A stretch of DNA of 55,632 bases from Triparma columacea (lineage: Eukaryota; Sar; Bolidophyceae; Parmales; Triparmaceae): contig BRYA01001462.1 in the NCBI GenBank assembly GCA_030267965.1, positions 1 to 55,632 on the forward strand, read 5' to 3'. A program made the position numbers and the translations under genes. Below the pieces are notes generated by a model, which was given only the letters and a program-made list of their open reading frames with translations, had not been told where the DNA came from and did no database searches. This document shows positions 13,665 through 23,402 of the stretch, piece by piece. Position 1 is the stretch's first letter. Each line of letters opens with the position of its first letter.

Positions 13665-13812
13665 CGTGAGTGATTTGGTGTCGTGTTTTTGTGAAATAAT
13701 TTATGTTGATACAAAAGAAATAGATTGCGGACGTGAATTCTTAATAACGTCGAAGGAGACACGAATAAATACACCGGCGAAAAGAGTTTGTTTTGCAAAT
13801 TTATTTTTACGC

Positions 13813-14604
13813 TTAGAGGCCCTTCGACTTAGCGAGCTTGGCCGCCTCGGCCTCAAGCTGCTTCGCGCGCTTCTCGAGCTTCGCCTCGGTCTTGAGTCCC
13901 ATCTTTCCTCCTCCCCACTTCCTCACGAGGTCGACGTTGTTGTTGTACTTCTCCATGGCGACGGCGGTAAGGTTGGAAAGAGCCTTCTCGTCGCTCTTCT
14001 CAACTCCAGTGATGGCGACGGCGGCGGCGGTCTTCTGGTGGACGAGGGCGCCAAGGCGGGCCTTGTCCTTGACAATAACGAAGGGGACGTCCATCTGACG
14101 GCAGAGAGCAGGAAGCCACACAACGAGCTCGATAGGGTCGACGTCGCAAGCGATGGCGACGAACTTGGCCTTCTTCTCCTCGACGAGGGTGGTGACGTGC
14201 TTCAGGCCGAACTTAACCTGGAAGGCGGATCCAGCAGGGGCATCCTTCTTGGCGGCCTTGGCGGCAGCGGCCTCCTTGGCCTTCTGCTTGCGCGCGGCGG
14301 CGGTGAGGGGGCGGTAGGCGTTGAGGAGCTTGAAAACGGAGGCAGCCTCGTTCTTGGAGAGGGTCTGGGTAAACTGGTTGATAACAGGGGGGACCTTAAG
14401 GCGCTGGTAGAGGATGGTGCGCTGGCGCTGGAGGCGCACGTATCTGGGCCACTTGACAAACCTACTGAGGTCGCGTCCCTGGGGGCGGACATCACCACCG
14501 ATCCTGGTGGACCTGGGGCGAGAAGGGAAAACGGGGTCCTTGGAGACCTTGGGGGTGCTCTTGGCAGGGGCCTTCTTGGATCCGGACTTCTTGGAGGGAG
14601 CCAT
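13813..14604 (-). CDS. RPL7A: 60S ribosomal protein L7a (eL8)
   Basis: Single coding exon of 263 aa, close to the usual 260-270 aa of eL8. The basic N terminus (MAPSKKSGSKKAPAK...) is followed by the eL8 segment RPQGRDLSRFVKWPRYVRLQ and by the L7Ae/L30e RNA-binding fold with KFVAIACDVDPIELVVWLP and ALVHQKTAA. It is a structural component of the large ribosomal subunit and binds rRNA. The start is the ATG at 14604; seven bases upstream on the coding strand is a pyrimidine tract ending CCGCAG, so a 5'-UTR intron probably ends just before the start codon, as is common in ribosomal protein genes. It converges on the poly-GAF gene with 148 bp between stop codons. Confidence 0.97.
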   Translation of the reverse strand: MAPSKKSGSKKAPAKSTPKVSKDPVFPSRPRSTRIGGDVRPQGRDLSRFVKWPRYVRLQRQRTILYQRLKVPPVINQFTQTLSKNEAASVFKLLNAYRPLTAAARKQKAKEAAAAKAAKKDAPAGSAFQVKFGLKHVTTLVEEKKAKFVAIACDVDPIELVVWLPALCRQMDVPFVIVKDKARLGALVHQKTAAAVAITGVEKSDEKALSNLTAVAMEKYNNNVDLVRKWGGGKMGLKTEAKLEKRAKQLEAEAAKLAKSKGL

Positions 14605-15771
14605 ACTATTCTGCGGAGGGTGGGAGAGGTAACGGATGAGAAGCGTTAGCAATTCAAAGGGTGGATTAAAGGACAGAAACTGTCAACCCAATCGATGATC
14701 TCAACATTGACAGTGATTCCTCATTCAATTCGTCGTTTTGTACATTTGTGTTGGATTGAAGGTGTGTATAAGGTAAATATCATTGTCACTTTATGGTCAT
14801 AGAGGGGATTAAGGTCTAAGCAGACCTGCAGTTGGCAAAAGTATAGATCTCGAGATCGGGTCCATGGTGGGGTTGTTCTGGACAAGGTGGCACATTTGTC
14901 GGTATGAGACCATTCTACGTGGCTTGTATTCATATAGGTGGCATATCGCTGAAAGGGAAAGCTGTGTCTCGCACGTTTGGGAATGTTTGGTGGTTGAGGA
15001 CTCACTGTCGATTTTGGCTTTTTCTTCATGAGGAAATTGGGTGATGAGACATGTTGGAGAGCTCTTCAAAATTGTGATGGTCGTGACGGGAGGGAATCGG
15101 GGGGTTGAACAACGGGGTGTTGAGGGGTTGCAAGTAGTGCAGTATTATCGGTTTGGCCAACGGGACGAGCGGAGGGTTGATTTTCATGAAAAATTGGTTG
15201 AAGCCAAAAGCAAAAACATGGATCGCCTCGACGATGACGTTCCAAGAGCGCGGGAGGTGAGAGCATCAATTAAAGACGAGAATATTTTTTTGGCGTTTCT
15301 TCGCAACTTTCTCACACTTCTGCCTTTTGGAAAGATTGAAAGATTGGAGACCTTGAACCCTTGAACCTGCCTTCCAGTGGAAAATGCATCTCCTCATCCC
15401 CGTTGTCGAGAAGTCCGCAAGAATTGTAACATGGGGCTGCACTCATGTGAGTCAAAGTCGGGTTACAAAAATCACGCCGTAAGTCACCTCGAAGGGTGTT
15501 TACCTCAACAAGAAGCAATATATTAACCCCTTTCGGCATTCTAAATCACCGCGTTTTTGCACCGGTCGCCCCCCCCCCCGCCCCCTTCTACCCAATTGTT
15601 TTTTTTTCTCCGCGCTTCTCCCCCCAACCCTCCCATTCCCCCCTTCCCCCCCCAAGGCCCATCTCCTAACCCCAACCGCTGCAGATCAAATTGACTTCCC
15701 TTTTGGACCCCTGCACTCTCCCTCACTTACAACCGAACCTACAGCTCCCCCCCCTAAAACTCCGCACTAGT
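14605..15771. other. Intergenic region upstream of eL8 and the ankyrin gene
   Basis: This 1.17-kb stretch separates two divergent genes and must contain both promoters. I see no convincing coding region. A short frame from the ATG at 15044 to 15364 (106 codons) has no recognisable domain and a donor-like GAG/GTGAGAG at about 15258. Poly-C and poly-T tracts occupy 15570-15660, just upstream of the ankyrin gene. No tRNA, snRNA or snoRNA box was recognised. Confidence 0.5.
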
Positions 15772-17742
15772 ATGGCCGAGAAGGAAGACGACCCGTTCTT
15801 CTCGGATGAGGAGGAAGAGGAGGAGGTGATAGACCCAAACACACTCGGGGGTGACCTTTACACTGCAATTGAGAAGAACCAGACTGAGGTAGCGGTGGAA
15901 TTTTTGCAGATGGGGGTCCCGGTAGACTACCTTCCGGAACCATCCGACGAGAATAACAATAAGGCTTCAGCCTGGTCAATGCTTCACTGGGCAGCTTACT
16001 ATGGGAACATAGAGGTGACTGAAAACTTGCTAGCGAGCGGCGCTGGGGACATCTACAAGGGTGAGAAAATGTCTGAGAAGATCAAAAGGCAGGCCGGTAG
16101 GGGTGGTGATGGTGTTTCGTCGATATTCGTGGACACTCCCCTCCACAAGGCCGCCTCCAAGGGCCACCTTCGTTGCGTGTGGCTTCTCCTGCAGGCGGGC
16201 TACTCCGTTGACGACACGGACCTAGTCGGAAACACGCCCCTACACCTCGCAGCGGCTGGGGGGCACAGGGATGTGGTGCAGTGCTTGTGTGACCACGCAG
16301 CAGATGCTGGGAAGAGGTAAGATTGAGGGGGAGGAGGAGGAGGAGGAGGAGGAGTAGGAGGAGCGGAGCGAAGACTACTTGAGAGGGAGGGGAGAGGGGG
16401 GGGCTGATCTTATTCTAACACCCATTGCACAACCAACCTATCTTAGAAACAATTTCAAAAACACTCCGATCAACCTCTGCACCGACCCCGCCGTCCGTGG
16501 CCTCCTAAAGGTCGCCGCCGGAAAGGGTTCCCTCTCCGAGGAGGCTCGCGAGGAGATCATGCAGAAGCACCTCGACCAGCTCGCTGACCTCGAGGAAAGG
16601 TGAGAAGCGGGCGGGAAGGGATCACCGAAAGCAAGTCGAGAATGGAGAGGAGATGCGAGTGCTTGCAAATACCGTCGCCCCGATCCGATTCATATTAGCT
16701 CACCTTCTTCGACTTCGGTCGTTTTCGCTCCTCCCCCTTCCTCCCCCACCCTTACGCGCGCAGCATAACAAGCGTGGACATGGACTCCCCCTCCTCCGTT
16801 GACATAGACTCCCTCGTTGAAATGATTGAGAGAGGCGCCTCGTTAGGGGTCAGCGAGGAGGCCCTCACAATGGGCAACGCCTTCGTCACGGAGCTTCGGC
16901 TCGTCCGAAAGCTAGAGGCCCAGGTAGCCGACCTGAAGGCAAACTCACCAGTCGTTACACAGACACTATTCTGCAAGTACGTCAACGCTCTCAAGGACAC
17001 CATCGGGGAGGTCGAGGCCCTCATAAAGTCCCAGACAGGCTCGGACCCTGAGGGGGGACCCAGCGCCCCCCAGGGTGACGACCCACTCTCGGCGGCCGTA
17101 TCGTTAGCAACGGAACTATGCCAAACCGCACACAGCGAGTACTGGCTATGCGTGGCTACCAACGGGGTAAAGAACATAACCAGGGCTGGGGAGGAGCACG
17201 TTAAGATGATGGGGAGGCTCTCGGAGAGCATAACTACGGCCTCCATGAACGAGGCGGACGAGGGACTCCTGGTGGAGGCAAGGAAGGTCCTGGGGAGGCT
17301 CACAGCTGAGCTGGAGGTAGGGAGGGCGAAGGAGGGATTCCCGGACGTCAAGCTACCTGTGGACACGGAGGAGATGTCAGCGAAGGAGATCAAGGAGTAC
17401 TGGCTTGAGGAGGACCCTGAGAAGCCCGTCAATACCGGACACATTGAGGAGACCAGGGACTGGCCCAAGCCACCCGAGGATACAGGGGAGTACATCTGGG
17501 TACCCTCGGTATCGTACAATAACTTCTCGGCGGCGTTCTCTAGGCTAACGGCTGCGTTAGAGGCCGCGAAGTCTAGCGAGGGGAACGAGGAGCTGATCGA
17601 GGAGGGATCTAAGATAGCTCTTGAAAGAGGTGCGGACATGGAGCTACTTGAGGGCAAGAACCAAGAGGACAAGAAAACCGCCATCACAGCGGCTGAGAAA
17701 CTCGCAAAGAAACTCGGGAAGAAAGGGAAGAAGAAAAAGTAA
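15772..17742 (+). CDS. Ankyrin-repeat protein
   Basis: Three exons, 15772-16316, 16447-16599 and 16764-17742, join in phase to 558 aa. The N terminus is acidic (DEEEEEEVIDP). Ankyrin repeats occupy about residues 60-215: WSMLHWAAYYGNIEVTENLL, TPLHKAASKGHLRCVWLLLQ and TPLHLAAAGGHRDVVQCLCD are clear units, followed by a degenerate unit whose start is split by the first intron (NNFKNTPINLC). The rest, encoded mainly by exon 3, is helical and acidic, with no domain I recognise, and ends in a Lys-rich tail (KLGKKGKKKK). No signal peptide or membrane segment is visible, so it is probably cytosolic or nuclear. Ankyrin repeats mediate protein binding; the partner is unknown. Confidence 0.85.
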
Positions 17743-17889
17743 GAGAGGTTTGGAGGGTTATTGGGGGGGGAGATTATAGGAGAGGGAGGGGGGTGTGTGA
17801 TTTTAAAGAGTAGGCGCCCCTAAACGTCGTCTTATTGTTTTAAAAAGAAAACACAGTTTCCACCTCAGCCGGAGCTCGATAAGCTATGG

Positions 17890-19175
17890 TGTTTACGAAC
17901 AAACGTTTTCTTTTTTGGAGGCCCAACCCTCACCTTTATTTTGGGGTTTTGGGAAAGATTTAGGCATTATTGGCTTTCTTGTGTAATATAGGCATTGGAT
18001 ACCCTTTACAACCTACCAAACGCTTCACAATACAAACACATTGATACTACTATCCACACCATATCTAAACACACTGTAGTTTGCTCAAATTTGGTCCCCA
18101 ACAAAACTACATCGTCTCCAAATCCCTAACTTTCAATCTCATCCTCTCCATTTAAGCATTTACGCTATACCTTAGCTCAAGCGCTATCAGTACTACCACT
18201 TTCATCCTCCTCGAGATGCCCAGCTCAGCAGTGTACTCTGGCGTAGAGAAATTCAAAAACAATCATGAACTCACAGAGGTGACTTTTGCAAAGGGAGTGA
18301 CAAAGATTGGCATGTACGCCTTCTATGATTGCTCCTCCCTCGCAGCCATCACAATCCCGGATACAGTGATGATGATTGGCAGTTCTGCCTTCGATGGATG
18401 CTCCGCCCTCGCAACCATCACAATCCCGGACGGAGTGACGATGATTGGCAATTACGTCTTCCACGGATGCGTAGCCCTCGCAGCCGTCACAATCCCGGAC
18501 GGAGTGACGTCGATCGGCAATAGCGCCTTCGAAGGATGCTCCTCCCTCGCAGCCATCATAATCCCAGACGGAGTGACGAAGATAGGCGAATACGCCTTCT
18601 ACAGATGCTCCTCCCTCAAGGCCATCACCATCCCGGACGGAGTGACGATGATTGGCCAAAGCACCTTCAACAGATGCTCCTCCCTCACGGCCATCACAAT
18701 CCCGGACGGAGTGACAACGATTGGCAATTACGCCTTCGGAGACTGCTCCTCCCTCGCAGCCATCACAATCCCGGACTCAGTGACGTCGATTGGCTATGGT
18801 GCCTTCTTCGGATGCACCGCCCTGACAAGACTAAGTTTATCTCCTGCCGTCTCCATCGGTATCTACTGCTTCTCAGACTGCACTGCCCTAATCTCTGCCG
18901 CTGCCGCTCAAAATATGCCGACTGTCTCGGACCTCCTCCATTCTAGGTGGCACGCCATACGTGAACGCGTCACCGTTCTGTTGTGCCTCAAGACTCTCTT
19001 TACGGACCAAAACGAGAGGAAGCCACTGGACGGAGGTGAAGCGCAAACACTTGGGGTAACTGCGACACGCAAGGTGCTCCCGAAGGTTATGTGGAGAGTT
19101 ATTCTGGAATTTCTGTAAGCTCTAAAATCAACTGTTGAACGGCATGCAAAAGGATCCCGAAATATTTACGAACAA
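17890..19175 (+). repeat. Tandem segmental duplication, copy 1
   Basis: The promoter, gene and 3' flank of the first BspA-type gene recur in order about 1.3 kb downstream. Shared blocks include TTTACGAACAAACGTTTTCT (17894 and 19194), a following stretch with TTTTGGGG and GGCATTATTG, the CAAATTTGGTCCCCAACAAA block (18088 and 19395), CAAATCCCTAACTTTCA (18119 and 19424), the coding region, and a 3' block with ACGGCATGCAAAAGG. Copies differ by small indels and by the number of internal 69-bp units. Confidence 0.85.
18216..19118 (+). CDS. BspA-type leucine-rich repeat protein (LRR_5), copy 1
   Basis: Intronless, 300 aa, from the ATG at 18216. After a short N terminus (MPSSAVYSGVEKF) there are about eight 23-residue units of the form ITIPDGVTxIGxxAFxxCSS, the BspA/LRR_5 pattern of Treponema and Bacteroides surface proteins that is also abundant in stramenopiles and other protists. 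The repeats are followed by a conserved non-repeat tail (LHSRWHAIRERVTVLLCLKT) ending PKVMWRVILEFL, shared with the neighbouring copy. There is no signal peptide, so unlike bacterial BspA it looks intracellular. The 69-bp DNA units are nearly identical, implying recent expansion or gene conversion. Function is unknown; ligand or protein binding is the usual assumption. Confidence 0.85.
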   Translation: MPSSAVYSGVEKFKNNHELTEVTFAKGVTKIGMYAFYDCSSLAAITIPDTVMMIGSSAFDGCSALATITIPDGVTMIGNYVFHGCVALAAVTIPDGVTSIGNSAFEGCSSLAAIIIPDGVTKIGEYAFYRCSSLKAITIPDGVTMIGQSTFNRCSSLTAITIPDGVTTIGNYAFGDCSSLAAITIPDSVTSIGYGAFFGCTALTRLSLSPAVSIGIYCFSDCTALISAAAAQNMPTVSDLLHSRWHAIRERVTVLLCLKTLFTDQNERKPLDGGEAQTLGVTATRKVLPKVMWRVILEFL

Positions 19176-19189
19176 CATTTTCTTTTTCC

Positions 19190-20412
19190 ATTTACGAACA
19201 AACGTTTTCTTTTTTGGAGGCTCCAAAAACCTCTATTTTGGGGCTTTTGGAAGATTTTGGCATTATTGCCAAGAAAACTGTATTCTAGGCTGTATTATAA
19301 CCTTTAAATACTGTTCACAACATTGAAACGCTTCACAATACCAACAGCAATACTGCTACCTACACCATATCCAAACACATCGTAGTTTTAGCCAAATTTG
19401 GTCCCCAACAAACTACATCGCCCAAATCCCTAACTTTCATTCTCCTCCTCTCCATCCAAACACTCACTCCATACGCTAGCTCGAGCGATTTAAGGACTTT
19501 CTCATTCATCCTTCCCTAATCCTTCCCAAATACTTCCCAAATGCCCAAATTAGCAGTATACTCTGGCGTAGAGAGCTTACAATATGATGGTGAACTCACA
19601 GAGGTGACTTTTGCAAAGGGAGTGACGACGATTGGCGATTACGCCTTCCATGGATGCTCCTCCCTCATGGCCATCACAATCCCAGACACATTGACGATGA
19701 TTGGCACTTGCGCCTTCGCGCGTTGCTCCTCCCTCGCAGCCATCACAATCCCAGACACAGTGACGATGATTGGCACTTGCGCCTTCTATGGATGCTCCTC
19801 CCTCGCAGCCATCACAATCCCGGACGGAGTGACGATGATTGGCACTTGCGCCTTCTGGCAATGCTCCTCCCTCGCAGCCATCACCATCCCGGACGGAGTG
19901 ACGACGATTGGCAGTTCTGCCTTCAACAGATGCTCCTCCCTCGCAGTCATCACAATCCCGGACTCAGTGACTACTATTGGCGATGAAGCCTTCCACGAAT
20001 GCTCCGCCCTTACCAGACTCAGTTTATCTCCTGCCGTCTCTATCGGTATCGACTGCTTCTCAAACTGCACTGCCCTAATCTCTGCCGCTGCCTCTCACAA
20101 CATGCCGACTGTCGAGGCCTTTCTCCATTCTAGGTGGCACGCCATACATGAACGCGTCACCGTTCTGTTGTGCCTCAAGACACTCTTTACGGACCAGCCC
20201 AGGAGATCGGATAGTAACGGCCGGGAGAATGCTCTCGTAGTCTTCGTCACCAAGTGGATTCAAGCTCTGTCAGATAGGCTGAAGCGGAAGCGCCTTGATG
20301 GAGATGCGGCACGCAAGATGCTCCCCAAGGTTATGTGGAGAGTTATTCTGGAATTTCTGTAACTCTAAAGTCACTGTTTAAACGGCATGCAAAAGGGTCC
20401 TGAAATATTTCA
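19190..20412 (+). repeat. Tandem segmental duplication, copy 2
   Basis: Second copy of the unit described at 17890-19175, including promoter blocks, the coding region and the 3' flank with ACGGCATGCAAAAGGGTCCT. Just upstream, at 19165-19190, a truncated extra copy of the promoter block (TTTACGAACAACATTTTCTT) sits directly before the full block, which probably marks the junction of the duplication. Confidence 0.8.
19541..20362 (+). CDS. BspA-type leucine-rich repeat protein (LRR_5), copy 2
   Basis: Intronless, 273 aa, a tandem paralogue of the preceding gene with the same N terminus, about six 23-residue LRR_5 units and the same tail (LHSRWHAIHERVTVLLCLKT ... PKVMWRVILEFL). Compared with copy 1 it has two fewer repeat units. 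It carries a longer segment between the two conserved tail blocks (about 20260-20320, ALVVFVTKWIQALSDRLKRK), so the tail has changed by insertion or deletion. No signal peptide or membrane segment is visible. Both copies keep open frames, so both may be functional. Confidence 0.85.
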   Translation: MPKLAVYSGVESLQYDGELTEVTFAKGVTTIGDYAFHGCSSLMAITIPDTLTMIGTCAFARCSSLAAITIPDTVTMIGTCAFYGCSSLAAITIPDGVTMIGTCAFWQCSSLAAITIPDGVTTIGSSAFNRCSSLAVITIPDSVTTIGDEAFHECSALTRLSLSPAVSIGIDCFSNCTALISAAASHNMPTVEAFLHSRWHAIHERVTVLLCLKTLFTDQPRRSDSNGRENALVVFVTKWIQALSDRLKRKRLDGDAARKMLPKVMWRVILEFL

Positions 20413-20460
20413 TGGATGGAGATGATCCCTCCCCCCCTTTTTCCCCCTCCCCTCTCCCCT

Positions 20461-21314
20461 CTATCCAGGTACGGCTTCCCTGTTTTCCCCTCTCTCTCTT
20501 TCCTTTTCCCCCACTCTCCCCTTTGGTACCTCCGGCATATCCGTTAACATACCCATCGGTGCATCCGGCATATCAATCTCCTCTCCCTTAACCTCCTCTT
20601 CCTTTTCATCCTCTCTCCCAATTCCCATTTCTCTTTCCATTTCCTCCAATTCCCCCATACATTCCTCATCATCAACAGTATCCAAACTAACCCCTCTCCC
20701 TAATATTTCCCCTATCCTACTCTCGTTTTCATTCTGTTCCTGAATCTCCTCCATCAAATCCATAACGTCATCCACGCTGTATTCCTCGTGCATTTTCTTT
20801 AACATGTCTTTACCTTTAGCTAAGGAGGATAGGATTGAGGCTTGTTCGGTTTGCCAGTTTATTGTTGATACCATTTCAAGGACACGGAGGAGCTGGGCTG
20901 AAACGGCGTCGGACTCTTTGAGCTTCTTCTTACGGAAACGCAGCACTAGTAATGCCCTGTCTTTCCTGAGGGATGAACGGGGTTTTAAGGGAGTGGGGAT
21001 GAGGGGTTAGGTGTGTAGAGCTTTCTCATCTCTTTCTCTTCCTCTCTCTCTTCTCTCTTTCTCTCTTCTTCTCTCTCTCTCTCCCCCCCGCCTCTCCCCC
21101 CACACCCACCCCACCCTCACCTTCCTTCTTTCATATACATTTTAGCTTTATCCGCGAGTCTTTTCTCGTCAATCTCAAGTTTGTTTCTATACCTTCTTAA
21201 TCTATCTCTTGAGTTCTTAAGGTCCAATACAGCCTTGTCTTGTTGGCTTATTTTATTGCTGGATTGATTAGCGGAGGATGATGAGGACGACGATTTCGAG
21301 TTCTTACCACCCAT
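20461..21314 (-). CDS. VPS20: ESCRT-III subunit VPS20/CHMP6 (Snf7 family)
   Basis: Two exons, 21314-21121 and 20965-20461, join in phase to 232 aa (human CHMP6 is about 200). The N terminus MGGKNSKSSSSS fits the N-myristoylation rule (Gly2, Ser6), a hallmark of VPS20/CHMP6 that anchors the protein to endosomal membrane. The basic helical hairpin of the Snf7 fold follows: QQDKAVLDLKNSRDRLRRYR, then across the splice YMKEGRKDRALLVLRFRKKK. After this come the LAKGKDMLKKMHEEYSVDDV helix and an acidic C terminus (DDEECMGELEEMEREM) that would hold the autoinhibitory and MIT-interacting region. By family it nucleates Snf7 polymers downstream of ESCRT-II during multivesicular-body formation. The gene is divergent from the thioredoxin-domain gene. 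Confidence 0.9.
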
Positions 21315-21527
21315 GTTATATATATTAACTGTTGGGGGAGTTGAGAGGACAGAGGACAGAGGACTCGAGATTGCTTCTTTTAAATGAGGAAATAAAGTCT
21401 AAGGAGCTGGATAGGAGTTATGTAGGAGTTGTGTATGAGATGTATGAGTTATATTAGATATATATATACAGTATATAGCAATATATATAATCGCAGGCAA
21501 GAAGGAGGGACCTTTTTTGGAGAGGAA
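21315..21527. promoter_or_regulatory. Shared divergent promoter, VPS20 / PDI-like gene
   Basis: About 213 bp separate the two start codons. The centre (21455-21490) is rich in TA steps (AGATATATATATACAGTATA, then AATATATATAATCGCAG) and may supply TATA-like elements. The CGCAG at 21492-21496 could also be the end of a 5'-UTR intron of the plus-strand gene. Assignment is by position and composition only. Confidence 0.4.
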
Positions 21528-23249
21528 ATGGCAAAGGCAAAAAAGCAAACAAGAAGCCCAAAAACATTCCCAGACTCCCCGACTTCCACAACAAACTTCA
21601 GCATGTCCCTCCTCCTCCTCCTCCTTTTCCCTTTAATCTCTCCATGCTTATCAGCTGTTGATATATTATCTGCTAATGAGTATAATCATATTGTAATTGA
21701 TGGTGATGGTAAGTTAAGGAGCATTCAAATACTAATCCACAAAAAATAAGCCAAACATGAATTATCGACGACCTCATTCACTTCTGTCTTGGGTCAGAGT
21801 CCAGCCAGGACGAAATTGGAATTTGCGCCTACAAGACCGTCGAGCTCGACGAGTCCCTCGGTGGCGGTCCCGTCCAGTACCGCGAGGTGGAGAGTGGAGA
21901 GTCCCCGCAGTTCTTGAGGTGAGAATGGGGAAGAGGAGTGAATATGAGGAGTGAAAGAGTGGAGCGAGGAGGAGCGAGGAGAAAATCAGCGACAGCATAA
22001 AGTACTGCATGGTGTGACCTTCGCGCGACTCGATATCATTGTCATTGTCGCACCATCCTAACAACGCAATCCCTCTCTCAATTTCACTTCGCTCATCTTC
22101 GTCGCATCGCAGCTACTTCAAGTCCACCGGCATTCAGTACCTCCCTGGAGGAGTTGAGAGCGGCTTCACCAAGGTGGACCGCGATGCCTACGAGACCTGT
22201 CTTCTGCAGGTCAAGGGTCCCTCTCCTCATCCCCCTTTTATTTATGCCTAAGACCCCATTCATACCCCATTAATACAATCCTAACCCCCATCCTCCCCTC
22301 CCCCCCAAAAACCCCAGTATCAAACGACGTCGTCCTAATGTTCTACGCTCCCTGGTGTCCCCACTGTCAAAATTTCGCTCCAATCTACGAGCGTATCTCC
22401 ACTCTCCTCTCAACATCATCATTAACCACATCACCCACACCTGAACTACCTAGAATGGAGACTAGAATGGTGTACTTTAACTGCGAAGAGGACGAAGGGA
22501 GTATGTCGATATGCCAGAGTTACGATGTTACACATTACCCAACTCTTGTATACCACGGTGTTAACTTAACACCACCTAGGAGGAACTGGGCGAAATTCAA
22601 CGGGAATGTTGGGGTTGGGGAAGAGGTTAGAGATTGGATATTGATTATGAACAAAATTAGCGGATACGAAAGAACTGAAGGGAGGATATGGGAGCTGCTT
22701 GGGTGGGGGAAAAAACAGAAGAAGGAAAAGAGGAGGAAACAAATTGAAGCCGCCGCTAGAGCACAGGGATCTGTTCCTACAAAAGGGGGAGGAGGGAATG
22801 ATGAAGAGATGTCAGCATTAAACGACGCTCTTCAAGCGGGTCTCGGTCAGTATGACGTGCTCCTGAGCAATCTCCTTTTAACTAACGGTGATATCGACGC
22901 GTTCACATACTTGAATGAGGTTAACTGGACGGACGATATCGTTAAAACATGCGTCATCGATACCACAGTCGACTACTGTTCACGCTACGTCGAGAACATC
23001 AGAACACCACTAATGTCGGAGGATGAAGTCGTGGAAATAATCAGCACCGAGGAACCGTACTGTGTGGTACTGGATGGATGTGTGGATGCGAACATGCCGG
23101 ATAACTATAGCTGTAGACCTAAGGTATGCCCACTAGGGGTTATGGGGTGTAGGTATGTTGGGGTTTGTATGGAGGATGATGTTAAGGACGTTTATATTGA
23201 AGTTATGGGAGGGGAACAGGGGGGGGGGAATACTAAGACAACGGAGTGA
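21528..23249 (+). CDS. ER thioredoxin-domain protein, PDI-like (CPHC)
   Basis: Four exons: 21528 or 21603-21708, 21798-21918, 22113-22216, 22318-23249. The product is 445 aa from 21528 or 420 aa from the ATG at 21603, which places a clean signal peptide ([18 protein letters not shown]) at the N terminus and is preferred. The thioredoxin domain carries [18 protein letters not shown], so the active site is CPHC, and the cis-Pro motif is HYPTLVYH. A basic segment ([20 protein letters not shown]) and a Cys-rich acidic C-terminal region follow. No KDEL-type tail is visible. By family it is a disulfide oxidoreductase of the secretory pathway. The third intron needs an atypical donor (AAGG/GTCCCT at 22217) to keep the frame, because the stronger-looking site at 22210 leads to an immediate stop. 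Confidence 0.8.
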
Positions 23250-23402
23250 GAAGGCGGGTTTAACTTGATACTTTGGTTTTTTTATTAATAGATCTAACGG
23301 CTTTCGTTAAGCTTTGGGAGAGAAACTAGTACTTTGTAAGAACCCAAATTCAACAGACAACATGATTTCCTTCGTTTAACCGCCACTGCACTGCCACTGC
23401 CA

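Noticed and set aside
12692..13798. Long minus-strand open frame (over 360 codons) opposite the GAF gene
   Set aside because: It mirrors G-rich, stop-poor codons of the plus-strand gene, gives Ser/Pro low-complexity protein without any domain, and overlaps a well-supported coding exon.
15044..15364. 106-codon frame upstream of the ankyrin gene
   Set aside because: No domain, no homologue recognised and ordinary composition; kept only as a note in the intergenic entry.
18216..20362. Bacterial contamination or recent transfer of BspA genes
   Set aside because: LRR_5 proteins are common in stramenopiles, the copies lie between spliced eukaryotic genes, and they share a non-bacterial C-terminal tail. 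The lack of introns alone is not enough.
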